This document shows, one piece after another, positions 19,665 to 33,400 of a stretch of DNA of 64,000 nt (position 1 is the stretch's first letter; every line of letters starts with the position of its first letter). The position numbers and the translations under genes were made by a program. The DNA comes from Suillus spraguei (Eukaryota > Basidiomycota > Agaricomycetes > Boletales > Suillaceae): positions 186,001-250,000 of the forward strand of contig JABCPU010000013.1 in assembly GCA_016800925.1 (NCBI GenBank), written 5' to 3'. The notes under the pieces were generated by a model, which saw only the letters and a list, made by a program, of their open reading frames with translations, ran no database searches and was not told the DNA's origin.

Positions 19665-21485
19665 TTACCAGATACGAGTCTCCAAGAGCAAGTCACTGTT
19701 GCCCTCGAGCCCAACACAGGCCTTTAAGAAGCTCTCAAGCGCATTCCGCTGCCTGCCGAGGCTGTTGACAACATCAGTACCTGACAACACACATTAGCAA
19801 TAAGATGGACATTAAATGGAACCAGTGCCCACCAGGCTTAACGAGAGGCGCCTTGCACATGTATGAGAGCAGCGACAAGACAGAGTGGAGGGGCGCAAAA
19901 TCAGTCTGGCCCTCTCCGCGGTACTTGACACGAGTAAGCAGCTCAGTAAGGATCGTCAAGTCGAGAATCAATGGTGTCGCAAGTAAAGAGTCCTGTAACA
20001 GTATTGAGCATCTAGTGGCATATCAAAGACACGTTCCATACCTCGCACTCGTTGAAGATGTTGATAGTTTGTCTCCCGCCACAGAAGATCTCAGAGTAGT
20101 ACTCATCGATTGCTCTCTTCGAGTCACCGACCGCAGGCACATACTTAATCACAACAATGTGATCGGGGTGCTCGCCTTTGGCCGCTTTGCCCGTTGCGCC
20201 TAGAACAGGAGGCTTGTAGAGTAAACGGTTGGCATCCACCATATCATCCACAACGCTGCTCTTGCTGATTTCCTTACTCTTGAACTGCGGTTCCGCGCTC
20301 AAATTATGCCCATCGTTGTTACCAAGATGGTTGTACGACGCGATAGAAAGCGGTTTGATACCAGCATTCACGAGGAACTCTGCAAGCACGGATTTGAGCT
20401 TCGTTTGACCAGACTTCAGGTCATCACCGCCAATGAAAGACTTCTCGCGCTCAGCCAAGGCAATGACACCAGGTACGAACGTGTTCTGAGGAGCACCGTT
20501 AACAAATGGCTCGCCCTCGAGAATGGCAGCAACAGCAAAGAGCGTCGAGGGAGATACCTCCAAGTGCGAGTTCTTGATCGCAGCGAGGATATTGTCAGCC
20601 GTGTCATTAACGCCAGGGATGATGTCACTGTAGCGTTCCGTGTTCGCAGTCCAGAATACGACGACGCGGTCAAGCTCGTTCTCGGCTTTAAAGCGGCGAA
20701 TGTCGGCACGAATGTGCTCGAGATGAATCTGCTTGTCAGTGCCAGGGACGACGTTGTCCGCACGCGCTTCCTGATTGGCAGCAATGAAGTCGGGATAGTA
20801 GATGGAAGGAAGAGGACGACCGAGTAGAGCCATGTGCGGCTTGACCTGGCGCTGAAGATCATAATCAAGCACCTTGGCACGTTCCATCGCCTTGTCCATG
20901 GGCAGACCGGAGATGTCCCAGCCACCGAGAACAAGGTCATTCGGGTGCACCATAGGAAGAACGTCAGAGATGGGGACGTGAACTTCCTTACCGGTGCTCG
21001 GCTCAGTGCCAATGCGAACAGTGGATGCACGGAGGACAGAGCCAATGTAGTTAGGCTGCTGAATTCCCTCCTTGGTGTGCCAGGCCATCTGGTGCCTGTT
21101 TGCGATGATGGTCGCGCATAGAGTGGAGCCATTGTTACCACCCAAACCGATCATCATAAGTCTGTTGCACGTCCATGTGAGATAGTATTACATTTCAAAG
21201 CCGATAAATAACATACCCAGTCTTGCCAACCTTGCGGGTGGTCTGGAACTCATAAGGCTTCACGGTAGGTAGAATGGTGAACTGGCCATCTGAGACCACG
21301 ACGTCAGCACCACGGTTGAGGTACTTTGCAGTTATATGATCGTCGGTGTAGACGGTATTTTCGGACTGGACGGTGATGTAGTTGGGCCGACGAACGGCGG
21401 TCGGGTGAACTGGAACAATGGACTCCAATTCAGAGTCTGGGGTGTTATAACCCGAAGAATTTGTGGCGGGGGGTTGAGTAGACAT
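19665..21485 (-). CDS. INO1: Inositol-3-phosphate synthase
   Basis: Four exons on the minus strand: 21485-21217, 21161-20042, 19992-19833 and 19780-19665, total 1665 bases and 554 residues, the usual length for the family. The enzyme turns glucose 6-phosphate into 1D-myo-inositol 3-phosphate with NAD, the first step of inositol and phosphatidylinositol synthesis, in the cytosol. The NAD-binding loop GLGGNNGST spans the first exon join, and [42 protein letters not shown] and [10 protein letters not shown] are all present as in eukaryotic INO1. The C terminus ends in a short tail after LLLETR. I looked for the yeast inositol-response element before 21485 and saw no clear match. Confidence 0.97.
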
Positions 21486-22935
21486 TGCAGGTAGTGTATA
21501 TACGAGTGAAGTTGGACCAAAAACGATGAGAACGAGATCAATGAGCAGCTAGAAAGCCTGCGCAGGAGTGCTTGGAGCCTCGGTGGGGGTTGTGGGGACT
21601 ACCGAGTTGGTTCGAGTACATGCAAAGAGCTCGGAAAACTCTGAAGGTGCCTGACACCGGAAGCTACGATGAAGACGACTATGTGGGTGGTTGATTAGAG
21701 CTGAGAACACTGGAGAAAATGGGAAGGAATGCTTGGGGTTTATATAGGCCAAAAAATGGGGTTAGATGATTAAGGAGTAGGTAAAAGAGGGTAAGGGACG
21801 ACTGAGCAAACCCGGCAAGCGTCAAATTTATTGTAGTCAAACCTCATTGATCCCGAATGACAGCATGTTTAAGCGTTATCTTGTGCAGATCTTGTACGTT
21901 TTATCTTTGTTGGCAGTCGGCCAAAGGACACCGAAAACATGTGTGGAGTCGAAGTTGTTCTAGCACTGATAGACCAACGTTCTTACGGATGCGCACGTAA
22001 ACCCTCGGAGCATGTTTCGGAGACTGCAGGGAGTAGCTGATTTAATTTTATTTGTTTGACACGCTAAGGGAAATGATAGGGAAAATATTACGGCGCTATC
22101 ACCATCACCCGTTTGCGTTGAACGTTATATAACTTGGCAAAACGTTTCAAAGCTCAGCCGTGCGGAGACTACCTTTACCCGTTTACCACATTAGCAATCG
22201 TGAGTGCACAGGGCAAGTATCAGCCCTCTCGAGTCTTCTCCATGCAGTGTTCCCTGCGCAGGGTCACCAATACCATTGGTGAAGCCCGTGTTGGCGCGTG
22301 AAACAACTGCGGTCCCCGTCACCTCACCAGGGTCACTACACAGGGGCGCAGGATGCGAGTCCTTTGGATCACAGGGTAACTCTATCTTGACACATTCCCC
22401 AATTCCCTTGGTCCGCCCGCAAGAGTAGGTATCTTGTCTCTGCATTGATCAATACTGGCATCACAATGGCTATCGGTCCACAAGTGTCGATGAAGCCCTT
22501 CTATCGCTAACGTCTAAGATGGGATGCCGCATGGTTTGGCTGAGTAATCAGTAGAACCTGATATAAGCATCTATGCCTCCATTCGATTCGCAAGGTCTTA
22601 TCAGCATGGTCAATGACACATCTGTCAATATCGAACCACTTCCAGACATCGAGCATGATTCCACGCCAGTAGACGCAGTTACCACGAGTGGTAGCTGCTG
22701 AGCATCGATATCGAAGGGAAGGTAGCCTGCTGGGAACCATGAAGATAATAGGAACTGCCATCTCTAACCAAATGAAAGCCAAGCAATACGTGATATTGCT
22801 TATCACCAACATCTCGTATCATTCGTCCTGAGATGACTCTGCATTAGATTAAACAAATAGGTCTGGATAGTTCATAGTTCTGTCCGCAACGGAAATATGG
22901 CATCATGTAACTGCTGTAATACCTGCGAGAATATG
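21486..22935. other. Intergenic, one Cys-rich open stretch
   Basis: INO1 promoter and ERO1 3' flank. The minus strand 22445-22191 is open for 84 codons with six cysteines (from SCGRTKGIGEC to LCTHDC), and 22812-22507 is open for 101 codons with a hydrophobic start. They might be exons of one small secreted protein, but no joining introns with matching phase were found, so no gene is called. Confidence 0.4.
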
Positions 22936-25015
22936 CTAAAGCAAGACAGGGTATGTTTCTTGCACCTCCCTACTAATTGTCCGAGGTATCGTTGTACCGT
23001 CTCCAGGGATATTGGGTAAGAAAGTGAAGGAGAAGGTGGATGAGAGGTATGTGGTTTTGTAGGCGTTGATGCCTGCGTTGATTCGTGCGGAGGTGACTTC
23101 CGCGGCTGAGGCAGCCTGTAAGCATCGTAATAAGAATAAGAACATAACGAAGAACATACATTGCCAACAACAGCCCTTTCAGCCTCTTCAAGGAGGTGGT
23201 TGGCATCGGATTCGCCGGTCCTCTTCCATATATCTCGGAAGGTCTCTACGGCCTGCAAGCTCTCGCTGAAGCGATGTAGCGTATTAATGAGGGCAACGAC
23301 TTCTGACCGCTGTAGAAGATTATGATTTTTGTGCGGACTAATTTGAAAGAAGTTAGCTCATGCACGAGATATGTATTTACGACCTACTCAAGGGCAGCCT
23401 CGTCCATCTCAAAGAGAATTTTGAGTGCAGTTGCGATTCCGGTAGTTTGAACTTTGCCCCATAAACGGCACTTGTCACATCCAACACAGTCCATAATCCT
23501 TGAAACGTTCCGAAAATGCACTTTGAACTCTTCTTTCAAGATCTAGACAGACGAACAAGATTTCAGTGCATGAATATTATTTTAAGATGATGCTCACGTT
23601 TGCGTTCTCGCCCCTGAACAATACCCGCTCGTCAAATCTACCGACATGTTCTGCAATATCAATGACCTTGCTAAGAGTCGCAAGTGTTTTCGCTTCCTCC
23701 CGGATGTCTTCGGCAAGTACGTGGTCATGATGCGTAGACGTGGACATTGAACAGTAGTCGTAGTCACGTAGGTATGGACCAATGCGCGAGATGGCACGTA
23801 GGAGGAGTACAGTGTTAAAGTAAATATATTGAAGTCTCTCAGGGTGAGAGGCGACGCTGGTAACAAAACACTGAAGGTTCGGGCCCTGTCGTATATGATG
23901 AGCTAGGAGTAGTGAGATTCAACTGGATCACTCACTATCTCCCCAGTTGTTTGATTAAGGTATTCCAGGCAGATATGAGTTGAGATCGATGCATGCAACC
24001 CGGATATAATCTTGTAATACACCCTCTTCTCAAGGCATTCGCCATCCGAGTTTGCTCCGTTGATAGGCTCTCGTAAGACATCAGTAAGGGTGTCAGGAAG
24101 TGTGACACGTGCGGGAGAATGAGTAGTCAATAGGTTCAGCTCTGAAAGGCCGAAGCAATTTTCCTCGTATATCGACTTCCAGACTCGATGCGCAGAAGGA
24201 CCTGAGTAACCCGTATAACGCTCAGGGACTAGCGTCAGATCGACGTATTCGCCCTCTACAAAAGAATCATGATTACACGTGAGAACCAGAAATAGTGAGA
24301 TGCATACCCGTCATATCATCGAGGAAGCAAAAATCAGAATCACGATAATAGCATCCAGGAAGAAGGACACGCTGTGAAAGTTATGAAGACGTTGTATAAC
24401 AGGATGCATGAAACATACCTCTTCCAAAGGTGGTAATTCTATTTTGCTCAGAGCTGCCGCTCTCCACTTTTCTGGTATCTCGCTCTAGAATGGAACTTGA
24501 GCTTAGTGAACTTGAACGTAGAGATGACTAATTGGGTATACCTCATCTACTGTGGTGATACCACACTCCCTATTCATACAGAAACCATTCTCTTGCCAGA
24601 AAGGGCATTCACGATAGAGGTCCACCTGATAAACGATTGAGTGGTGCTCGAAGCTGTCCGAGCTTAGACCGTACCTGGAAATACTTGAAGAATGGCGTCT
24701 GCACTAGCTCCCCGAGCGCGCCATATAGTTCCCCATTCACACTCTCGATCGTCTCGTAATCACATAAGGTGGTTTCTATCGGACCAGTTGTCTACGGAGA
24801 CATGTGGATGAATGATATGTCCAACTGTACACATGAGTGCTACATACCGAATGTTGACAGAGTGGTTCTCCGCGAGCAGATTCGTGTTCAAGAACATTCT
24901 GAACTGGATTGTGACGTATAAGGCTGTCCCCGAGGAATGAACTCGGGCTGACACCTACAGCAGCCAAGGCGGAGAACGTAAGAGCCAAATATGCTCTACG
25001 CCAGAGACAGAACAT
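22936..25015 (-). CDS. ERO1: Endoplasmic reticulum oxidoreductin 1
   Basis: About nine exons on the minus strand from ATG 25015 to TAG 22936. ERO1 reoxidises protein disulfide isomerase in the ER lumen, passing electrons through FAD to oxygen. The N terminus, [13 protein letters not shown], is a signal peptide. Then come [13 protein letters not shown] and the shuttle region [16 protein letters not shown], the FAD-binding [20 protein letters not shown], and the active-site motif [17 protein letters not shown] (C-x2-C-x2-C) about two thirds along. All the catalytic cysteines are present. The C-terminal exon after an intron near 23115-23160 has a serine- and threonine-rich tail. Upstream, CACGTG occurs at about 25204, but no certain unfolded-protein-response element was identified. 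Exon joins near the C terminus are less sure than the core. Confidence 0.93.
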
Positions 25016-27461
25016 GTGAAGAGTTGGGAGTCTGAGAGACTATGGTGGTAGAAAATATACCTAGGAGGCCAGTAAAAAGTGTGGTATGTGCACTTCGAAG
25101 TCTGCGTTGCCTTTGTCGTTAACAGTGGGATCTTCTAAAAATGATGCTTCATATGTGACCGCGATTGCGAGTTCCACGTTGGATATCTCTGTGCACGGCG
25201 AGTCACGTGAACGGGAGTACTTGTACACCAAGACCTAGGCTGACCTAGCCCGTCGGAACCAGCTGAGCGTAATCTTCCTTTCAATACCGTAGTACCGACA
25301 ACATCGACCTTGGTATCCGCTCTTTGTCCTTTCGTTCCTTGCTCCCACCCACAACTCCCTTTTAATTATTTTTCCGATTTGTTAATGCTTCGTATTCCAG
25401 TGTTGCCATAATCGGTAGAATCCGCACGACCGAATTCGTAAGCTCGCCCTCCCACCGGCTCCATCTGGTTCCCGAGCTAACGTTCGGACTAGCCCAACAC
25501 AATTAGGTCGTACCCCAGACGAAGCTGGATTGACGTGTTCAAGCTAAGCTTCTGAAGCTCTTGGTTCAATAAGACTCATCTACTCCATTTTCGGTAGTGT
25601 TGATCATCCCTAGTCATCACTGAGTCGGCAATGATTAAATTTATCAAGTCGGGAATGTCGTTCGAGGTAATTTCACTGTTGATGACGTCCGCATTCAACT
25701 CATTTGTGTCCAAAGCTCAAGTTACACTAGGGAATTACTCTGACCGGGCGCAAAAACGATTTGTTATTATACGAGCCTCGCACTTTAAATTTTAAAAGAG
25801 CAGCTTATATGCCTACGGCGAGCCTATCATCAGGACACGAGTCTAGACCAAAATTTTCATGTAAAAATTTGTAACTATTGTCCTATCTGGAGGACAGTAC
25901 GTCTAGTCTAAGGATGAATGCATCTTTGAATCCGCGAATACCCTGGCATGGGGGCGTACCACACCACCGCCGGCTGTCCTAGACGCGCGAGTTGTCGAAG
26001 ATGAGATGACTTTGAGTACGCGTGCATAAAGTAAGTGTAACTATCAATGGAAGTGTGGAACACGTACTTACACTACATGGTGATTGCTGCTGCTTAGGTC
26101 CCAGCTTGACATGGTATGGCCATCATGTGCAACGGCACAGGCACCTCAGGCTCTTTCACTGCTGCACTGGAGTGGCGCTCGCCTCCGCTTTGAACGTGCC
26201 CCCTGCATCAGTACATTGATACCAGTAGGCCAATGAAAAGGACATCAACAAGATCGACTTGAAGCGGCCTAGTCCTTCACGCACTCTGGATCACCCAATC
26301 TCGTCACCATGCTAGTAGCTTGAAAGGCTAGTCTAATTTTACCTGATGTACTCAAGTTTACCCGATCGACATGCATGATAATTTCGTAAAGCAAATCGTG
26401 TCTTTAATAGGATGAGCGAGAAGGTTCAAGCACGACGGCAATTGTCCAAGCATGGTAGCTGTTCTAGGTGTTGGTTTTGATGCGTTTGATATGTGCTGCT
26501 ACTTAATATTTATGGTGCACTAAAATCTATCCCAGTGTTCAAAATTGCGAACGTTTCAGGAATGAAGAAGCAGAACTTCGCATCACGACTCTTCAAGTTA
26601 ATAATTAATTTACCACTCTGAGCCTCAGTGCTCGACTCGATACGAAATGTTCAAAGCTCAACTTGAAGTTGGGCTCAAGCGCTCTGAATTCCTCTCGTCG
26701 GTACAAGAACCCGTTCTAGTGTAACTCAGTCAAGACTGTCGTCCGCTTAACTATCACGCCACCTTTAGTGATACTGAAAGCTTGTGTTTCATACAGTATT
26801 TTATTGGAACGCCAGAGTGCTTACACAGTGATTATGATCTCGTGTTACAATATATGTGACAATCGCAAGCTGAGCCCGAGTCCCTTACATATTGATTGTG
26901 GCGGCCGCCTGTCCATCGAGTACATTGATTGCCGCGGCCGGTGTTATAGATAACTTTATGTATCCATACAAGGCCCCGAGGGTTGTCTCAGCTCGGACGC
27001 CGGCCGAGTGGGAAACTTGATATGCGAGCTGAATGAATGACAGGCCCATCATGATGGTGCACAAAACTGACATTAATGGCGAATGAACGATAAGTGTATG
27101 TTATGAAGTGTTGAATGCAATGGTGATAATAATCTGGCAGACGAAGGGGGTACAATGAGTGTTACTGAGCGAAGCTCAGCGCAGCGAGCGAGTGTAATGT
27201 GCGAGCGGGTTGTGCTGTCGGTTGTTTCCGAGCACTTATCGGCATGTATGACGACTGCTTTGCGGCTCACGTCACGGTGTCATATCGTAAAAGGCACAAG
27301 TAAATATATACAAGTCAGGACTATCCTAGCATAGCTATAACATGCTACATTAACGGATCTCCATTTCACAGCTGAGCGCAGGGCTCTCGGCCGTGTGTCA
27401 CGTATAAATACGCAGGGATACTCTTCGCACAGCTTTGAATTGCAAGCTCCAATCCCTCATC
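25016..27461. other. Gene-free 2.4 kb spacer
   Basis: No gene recognised. Longest open stretches are about 65 codons without motif. Two similar short stretches, attgattgtggcggccg near 26895 and attgattgccgcggccg near 26923, form a small direct repeat. 25700-25880 and 26500-26620 are AT-rich. Probably promoters of ERO1 and the P450 plus decayed sequence. Confidence 0.5.
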
Positions 27462-29953
27462 ATGTCACTGTTCCAAGTATGCGGAATCAGTGTCCTTTCA
27501 GCGTTCGCTCTCTGGAAGGTGTTTCGTACCTCATCGAGAAAGTATAATATCGACCTCGATGGCCCAAAGGAATCCCACTGGTTAACAGGTTTTTGACCGT
27601 GGTCATACTCGTCCTATTATACTCGTCTGACTTCAATGAACGTCAGGGAACATTCGACAAGTGTTCGAACGTGGCCTTGACCACTGCGTGGAAATGGCTG
27701 AGCAGTATGGCGGAGCGGTCAAACTCACAAGTCTATACGGAGTAAGTTCAGATGTAAAGTGTTATTATTCTGAAACATCCTTGCGAATGCTGCTCTTCCC
27801 AGGAAGTAGTGTATCTATCTGATCCACTGGCGTTGTATCATGTTACCGTAAAAGACCAGCATGTCTTCGAAGAACCCGACGTATTTACTATGTCAGTCTT
27901 GTATTACTCTTTCACGACCGCATATACCGACTCCGCGTTATACAGGAACAACAAGGCAATATTCGGGGATGGTCTAATAGCTACCACCGGTACGAGTTAT
28001 TGTGGTAGGCATTCATGCAAGCTATCTGATAACATGGATAGGAGAGCAGCATCGAAAGCAACGCAAGCTCCTCAACCCTGTCTTCTCGATCTCAAACATG
28101 CGGGAGTTGCTACCCACATTACAGCCCATCGCACACAAGCTGACGTCTGTCATCATGTCTAAGCTTCCGAGCGATGGATGTACGTTGGTTCACACCCAAA
28201 AATATACATCGACATAGGCGGTTTTACTTAACTTTTTGAAACAGCATACAGAGAGATTGATATACTACCTTTACTATCTCGCGGTGCACTTGATGGTGTT
28301 TGCCAGGCGATTCTTGGCTATCCAAGCAATACTCTGGAGGCTACGGAAAATAACGAATATACTGAAGCACTTCGGAAGATAAGGTATGTGATATAAATAC
28401 AACGACCCTCTCACGGTGATAGTGATTTTTGCCTTGATGTTGCAGCTCCATGATATCAAAGCGCATGTATCTCCGGCCAATTGTGCCAATAGTTATGCGC
28501 AACCTTTCGTCATACTGGATAAATAAGCTTGTGGATTTGCTCACGACGCCCTGGATTCACACTGAATTTACCGAAGATGCGCGAGAGTTTCGACGAATTG
28601 TTGAACTCATGGACAGGGGTAGTAAGAAAGCTTTCGCAGAGAAAAAGGCAGCACTAGAGACTCCAGCTACTTCTTCCTCAACTGATGTGCATTCTGAAGC
28701 TGATAATACCAAATCGGGTCGTAGGAAAGATATGATGGACATCATGCGTTAGTTCCATAACATTCTGGTTCATTTGTTACTGAGGCACACACAGTCAAGG
28801 CAAACTCTGCGTCTTCCAGTTCAGAGCAACTCACCGATGCCGAGCTGTTGGGACAAATGAAGTAAGCCCCTCGCTCATTGTAAATAAGAAAATCTAACCC
28901 GTTTCATTATAGCGTCATGGTATTTGCTGGCCTAGACACAACTACCTCTGCTCTGTCTCGTTGCATTTACCTACTTGCCAAGAACCCACTCATTCAAGCT
29001 CGATTGAGGAGCGAAATTCGTGATGCCATCAAGTCTACGTCTCTCGCACAGGACAGTTCTTCGTTTTCCGAGCACGATAATCCACTTCTTCACTTGTCCT
29101 ACGATGCACTTATAAATCTCCCATTTCTCGACGGAGTTGTCAAAGAAACATTGCGACTTTATCCTTCTCTCTCGCACATGAGCCGAAAGTATGTCGTTCA
29201 TCGTCCCCAGAACCATCAATTGAATATATCGACAGAGTGCTCAAGCCAACTATTCTTCCTCTTCAATTCCCTGTTCGCTCGTCATCCGGAGCACAAATAT
29301 CTTCCATCGAGGTACATGAGAAAGCGCTTATTGTCATCTCTATTTTAGTTGCAAATCGCAATCGAACCATGTGGGGTGATGATGCGAATGAGTGGAAGCC
29401 TGAGCGGTGGCTTTCTTCCCCGGGGAGAAAAGACGGGCCAGGCACGGATGTTCCATCCCATGGTGCTGAGATGCTATCATCGAAACTATCCGCACCCATC
29501 CCTGGGGTTAAAGATGGCGCCAGGTATCCTGGTGTCTATTCCAATATGTCAGTCCTTGTCTATTAAGCATAGCATATTACATTCGCTGACCATACGTAGG
29601 ATGACTTTCCTCGGCGGCAGTCGTTCCTGCATGTTAGTCAAATGCAGGGAATCCGATTACTTATCCGTGTACTTACGTCTTATTTACAGCGGGTTCAAGT
29701 TTGCTGAAATGGAAATGAGTAAGTTCTTGAATGTTGTGTACGGCTGTCGAATCTGACTGATTTTAACTCATCAGAGGAAATCATCGCTGCGCTCGTGCTT
29801 CGTCTACAATTTGTGCTCCCAACTGATAAGGAAATTCAGTGGAAGTTGAGGGCGTTTCATACGCCTGTCGTTAAGCCACCAGGTGGAGATGGGGTATCAC
29901 CCGCGGTTCCACTCAACGTTCGACTAGTGCAAGAAGAGGACTTTAAATGGTAG
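27462..29953 (+). CDS. Cytochrome P450 monooxygenase
   Basis: About a dozen exons from ATG 27462 to TAG 29953; every join I followed keeps the frame. The hydrophobic N terminus (VCGISVLSAFALWKVF) anchors it in the ER membrane. Family marks appear in order: the C-helix GEQHRKQRKLLNPVFS; the I-helix FAGLDTTTSALS with the oxygen-activating AGxDTT; the K-helix ETLR in VVKETLRLYP; the PERW motif in WKPERWL; and the heme loop FLGGSRSCIGFKF with its cysteine ligand. The heme loop is itself split by an intron near 29632-29690. The pattern fits the large basidiomycete P450 families that hydroxylate fatty acids, terpenoids or aromatics; substrate and CYP family cannot be assigned. No other secondary-metabolite gene lies nearby, so it is not obviously part of a cluster. 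Confidence 0.92.
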
Positions 29954-30439
29954 GACTGTATTTGTATTCATGACGTGATGATGTGTGTTTTGATGTATGC
30001 TCTGATGCTCTGTATGTCATTTGTTTTCGAACATTGTACACTACCGCTACTACGGTACCGTACTGTATACTATTGAATTGATGTCAATGTGTAGCTACAC
30101 GAAGGGAATAAACATAGTTACCAACCCTTTTCATCGTGCTATCAACACTCGTATATGGGCCTGGTCGCGGTCAATTCGCTAACTCGAGTAGGTTCTTTTA
30201 CTTAATTAACTGTAGATATTGACAAGTGATGTGATGTTTCGCACGTATATAGTCTCCTATTAGGCGAACAACCCATTCGGGCTTCGACACGTTGTCCGTC
30301 GTTTTCCGGTAAGTTACCCAGCACACCTTTCCCTACTTGTTTCCTACCTCTTAATTTTTTTTGGATTTCGGTTTACGCGTTCAACGCAGGTATTTCTCGT
30401 CACAGGTTTTGTGCTTTGGACACCCGTAAGCTTCGAAAC
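29954..30439. other. Spacer with vigilin 5' leader
   Basis: P450 3' end and vigilin promoter. A pyrimidine-rich stretch and an AG near 30390 suggest a 5'-untranslated intron just upstream of the vigilin ATG at 30440. No gene. Confidence 0.5.
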
Positions 30440-33400
30440 ATGCAACTCACCGCAGCTGAACTCCAGGTCAGTCAGTTTCTTCATGTGGACCGACGCCGTG
30501 TCATTGACCCTGATGAATGTTATTTGTAATTTTAGAAGAGACACGAACTCGAAGGAGCCCCAGACCCATTTCCCTCTCTCGGGGAGACGGCAACCGTTAA
30601 GCCCAAACGCGTCGTCCAGGTCCCTGCTGACGCAGACTCGCAAACGGATTTCCCCACTCTCGCCACTTCCACGCCTGCTCCTGCGCCTGGGAAGTCTGCC
30701 TGGGGCTCTGATGCTGGCCCTCGTATCAAAGCTGCTGTCAAATCCACTCCACTCATCACAGATTATTTCACGGTCACTCAAGCCGAGGTTCCTGTCAGGG
30801 ATGGCAAACAAACTTCGGTCGGTGAGATCATGAGGCAGGTCATGACAAAGTACAGGGTCAGAGTAGAGGCATCGACAAATCAGAGTCGGCAGACTACCTT
30901 CCATATGAAGGGTGAGACTCAGAAGGACCTCGACAAGGCTAAACGTCACTTGTTGGCTACTTTGAGCCCCGTGGTACATGACACATTTTTTGAGCCATGT
31001 ATTTTTGCATATTAATCGCTTCAATAGGTCACTTTAACTTTGAATGCCCCCGCTTCTACTATTTCGGTTATAATCGGACCAAAGGGTAAGACTCTGCGAT
31101 CAGTAGCATTCCATGCATTTACCCTTCATACCTGTAGGCGCGAGTCTTAAAAGGATTCGTGAGATTACAGGTGTCAAGGTCGATATTCCTCCCAAGGATG
31201 GTACCCCCAATGGACAGGCAAGCGGAACGAACGGAACTACTACTCCCCTCCCAGGCGACGATGAAGAGGAGGTTATGGTACCTGTCACTATCACCGGCCC
31301 ACGCCCGTTTGCCTTGGAAGCTCAGGGAATGCTCAATGAGATCATCGCTTCTCGGACTTCACATCTCACCCAAAAAGTCCGAGACATTCCAGCTCACGTT
31401 CTACCCTTCGTCCTTACTTGCCGCAACCACTTTATTGAGGAAGCTCAAGGTTTCTATGTCAATCTCTCTCTGAACCAACTTGAGCGGGAGATTACCATCA
31501 GTGGAGATCGCGAGGGCGTCGTTCGTGTGGTCGACACCATCAAAGCTACCATCGAAGGATTCAAGACAAACTTAACCAGCCTCAAGATTTCTTTACCCAA
31601 GCGCCAGCACCGTCTTCTTGCCGGTAAAGCGGTCGACGACATTTTGTCGCAGACTAAATGTTTTGTTGAAGTTACTTCCCCTGAGGATCTTGGTGACGAG
31701 GTCACGGTGTGGGGTTTGGCAGCTGATCTCGCCGCTGGTTTGGGTGCTGTCATGGCCAAGGCAAATTCGCAATTCATCCACGAGTACCCTCTACCTGGTC
31801 CCCTGGCGGTTTCAAAGCAGCTCCTTGCGTATATGGCACGGATCGACTACGAGGCAACCTTGGCTAATGACCATCCTGATGCCTCGATCTTCACACCATC
31901 TCCTGCCACCATTGCACAAGCATCAGTTCTCAATATTGACATTGCTGGCGAGAAATCTGTGGTGGACGCGGTGATTAAGCAGATCTCCGAGTTCATTGGA
32001 AAGCTCATTGGTGCAACGAGGGAAGTATCGATCGATTGGCCCATCCACCGCATCATCCAGGGTAAAAGTGCTAAGAAGTGCGTATGATCTATGACCTTAC
32101 TGAAGTACGAAGCTGATTCAATATGACTAGATTGGAGCAATTCTACGAGACGCATAATGTTCAAGTTTTCTTCCCTCCGGAGTCTGCCGAGCAATCCCAG
32201 GTACTATTGGTTTATGATCCCCTTACTCCCTCGGCGTCACCCTCGCCCGTGGAGAAAGTCAAGCATTTGGATCATGTTATGGAAGAGCTCTCTAAAATGG
32301 CCAAGGAATTTGCGGATGTGAAAAGCCAGAGGATCTCGGTTGAGAAGCGCTGGCACGACGCTGTCGTCGGTCAAGGAGGTGCCACTTTGAATACGTGAGT
32401 CCACCTTGCACAAGATGAGTGCATTAACGAATATATTCCAGCATCATTGGTGAGGACACGACGCTCTTTATCAAGGTTGGCGCAGAAGTTGGCGACGCAT
32501 CCGATGAGGATGTCATCCTTATCCGAGGCGCCAGCGTTGACGTCGATCGTGTCGTCAGAGAGATCTCCCAGATCGTCGAGGACGCGAAGAATGATGCCAT
32601 TGCCAGCAGCTATGTGGGTCTCAGATGGTTTAGCTATCGTTCCGGTTGATTCATAAAATGATATAGTTCATCGAATTTGACATTGATCGGGAGTACGTTG
32701 GCCGCGTCGTCGGTGCACAGGGTTCAGGCGTCAACAAACTTCGCGATGCTCTCGGTGTCAAGGTTGATTTCTCAGACGAGGCTGATGAAAAGGAAAAAGA
32801 GGCAGGCAAAAAGAAGAAGGCGGTCATTCATCAAAAATCCAAGATTAAGGTAATCGCTCTTACCTGTCTTTCCTCTTCCTGTTTCTCACTATATTCGAAA
32901 TAGATTACAGGTCGCAAGGAGAATGTAGAGGAAGCCAAAAAACGCATCTTGTCGCAAGTTGAGAGACTCGTAAGTCATGGCATGGTTCGACGTTCCCGTT
33001 TCTGACACACCCTCAGGCCGATGAGACTTCTGAAGTTTTGAAAATACCCAACCAGTACCACGCCCAACTCATTGGTCAGAGTGGCAGGTACGTCATTCGG
33101 CTGGAAGAGAATTACGGTGTCAAGATCACATTCCCTCGTTCATCCGGTGAGAACGGGGAGGGCAAGACCAGGGAGCAACTCAAACCTGACGAGGTCCTCA
33201 TCAAGGGTGGCAGGAAGGGCGTTGCTAGCGCAAAGTCTGAGTTGCTTGACGCTCTGGAGTTTGAAAAGGAAAACAGCAAGGTTCTCACATTCGATGTTCC
33301 CACTCGTTCGGTCTCCCGTATCCTTGGCAAAGGTGGTGTCACCATCCTCGAGATCAAGGATGATACCGGAGCTCAAATTGATGTTGATAAAACCAACGAT

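Noticed and set aside
20416..21141. 241-codon second minus-strand frame over INO1
   Set aside because: It is a shifted frame of INO1 exon two, Ser/Arg/Leu-biased and without motif.
22191..22445. Cysteine-rich open stretch as a secreted protein gene
   Set aside because: It has no signal peptide, and no intron in phase links it to the hydrophobic stretch upstream; left as a note only.
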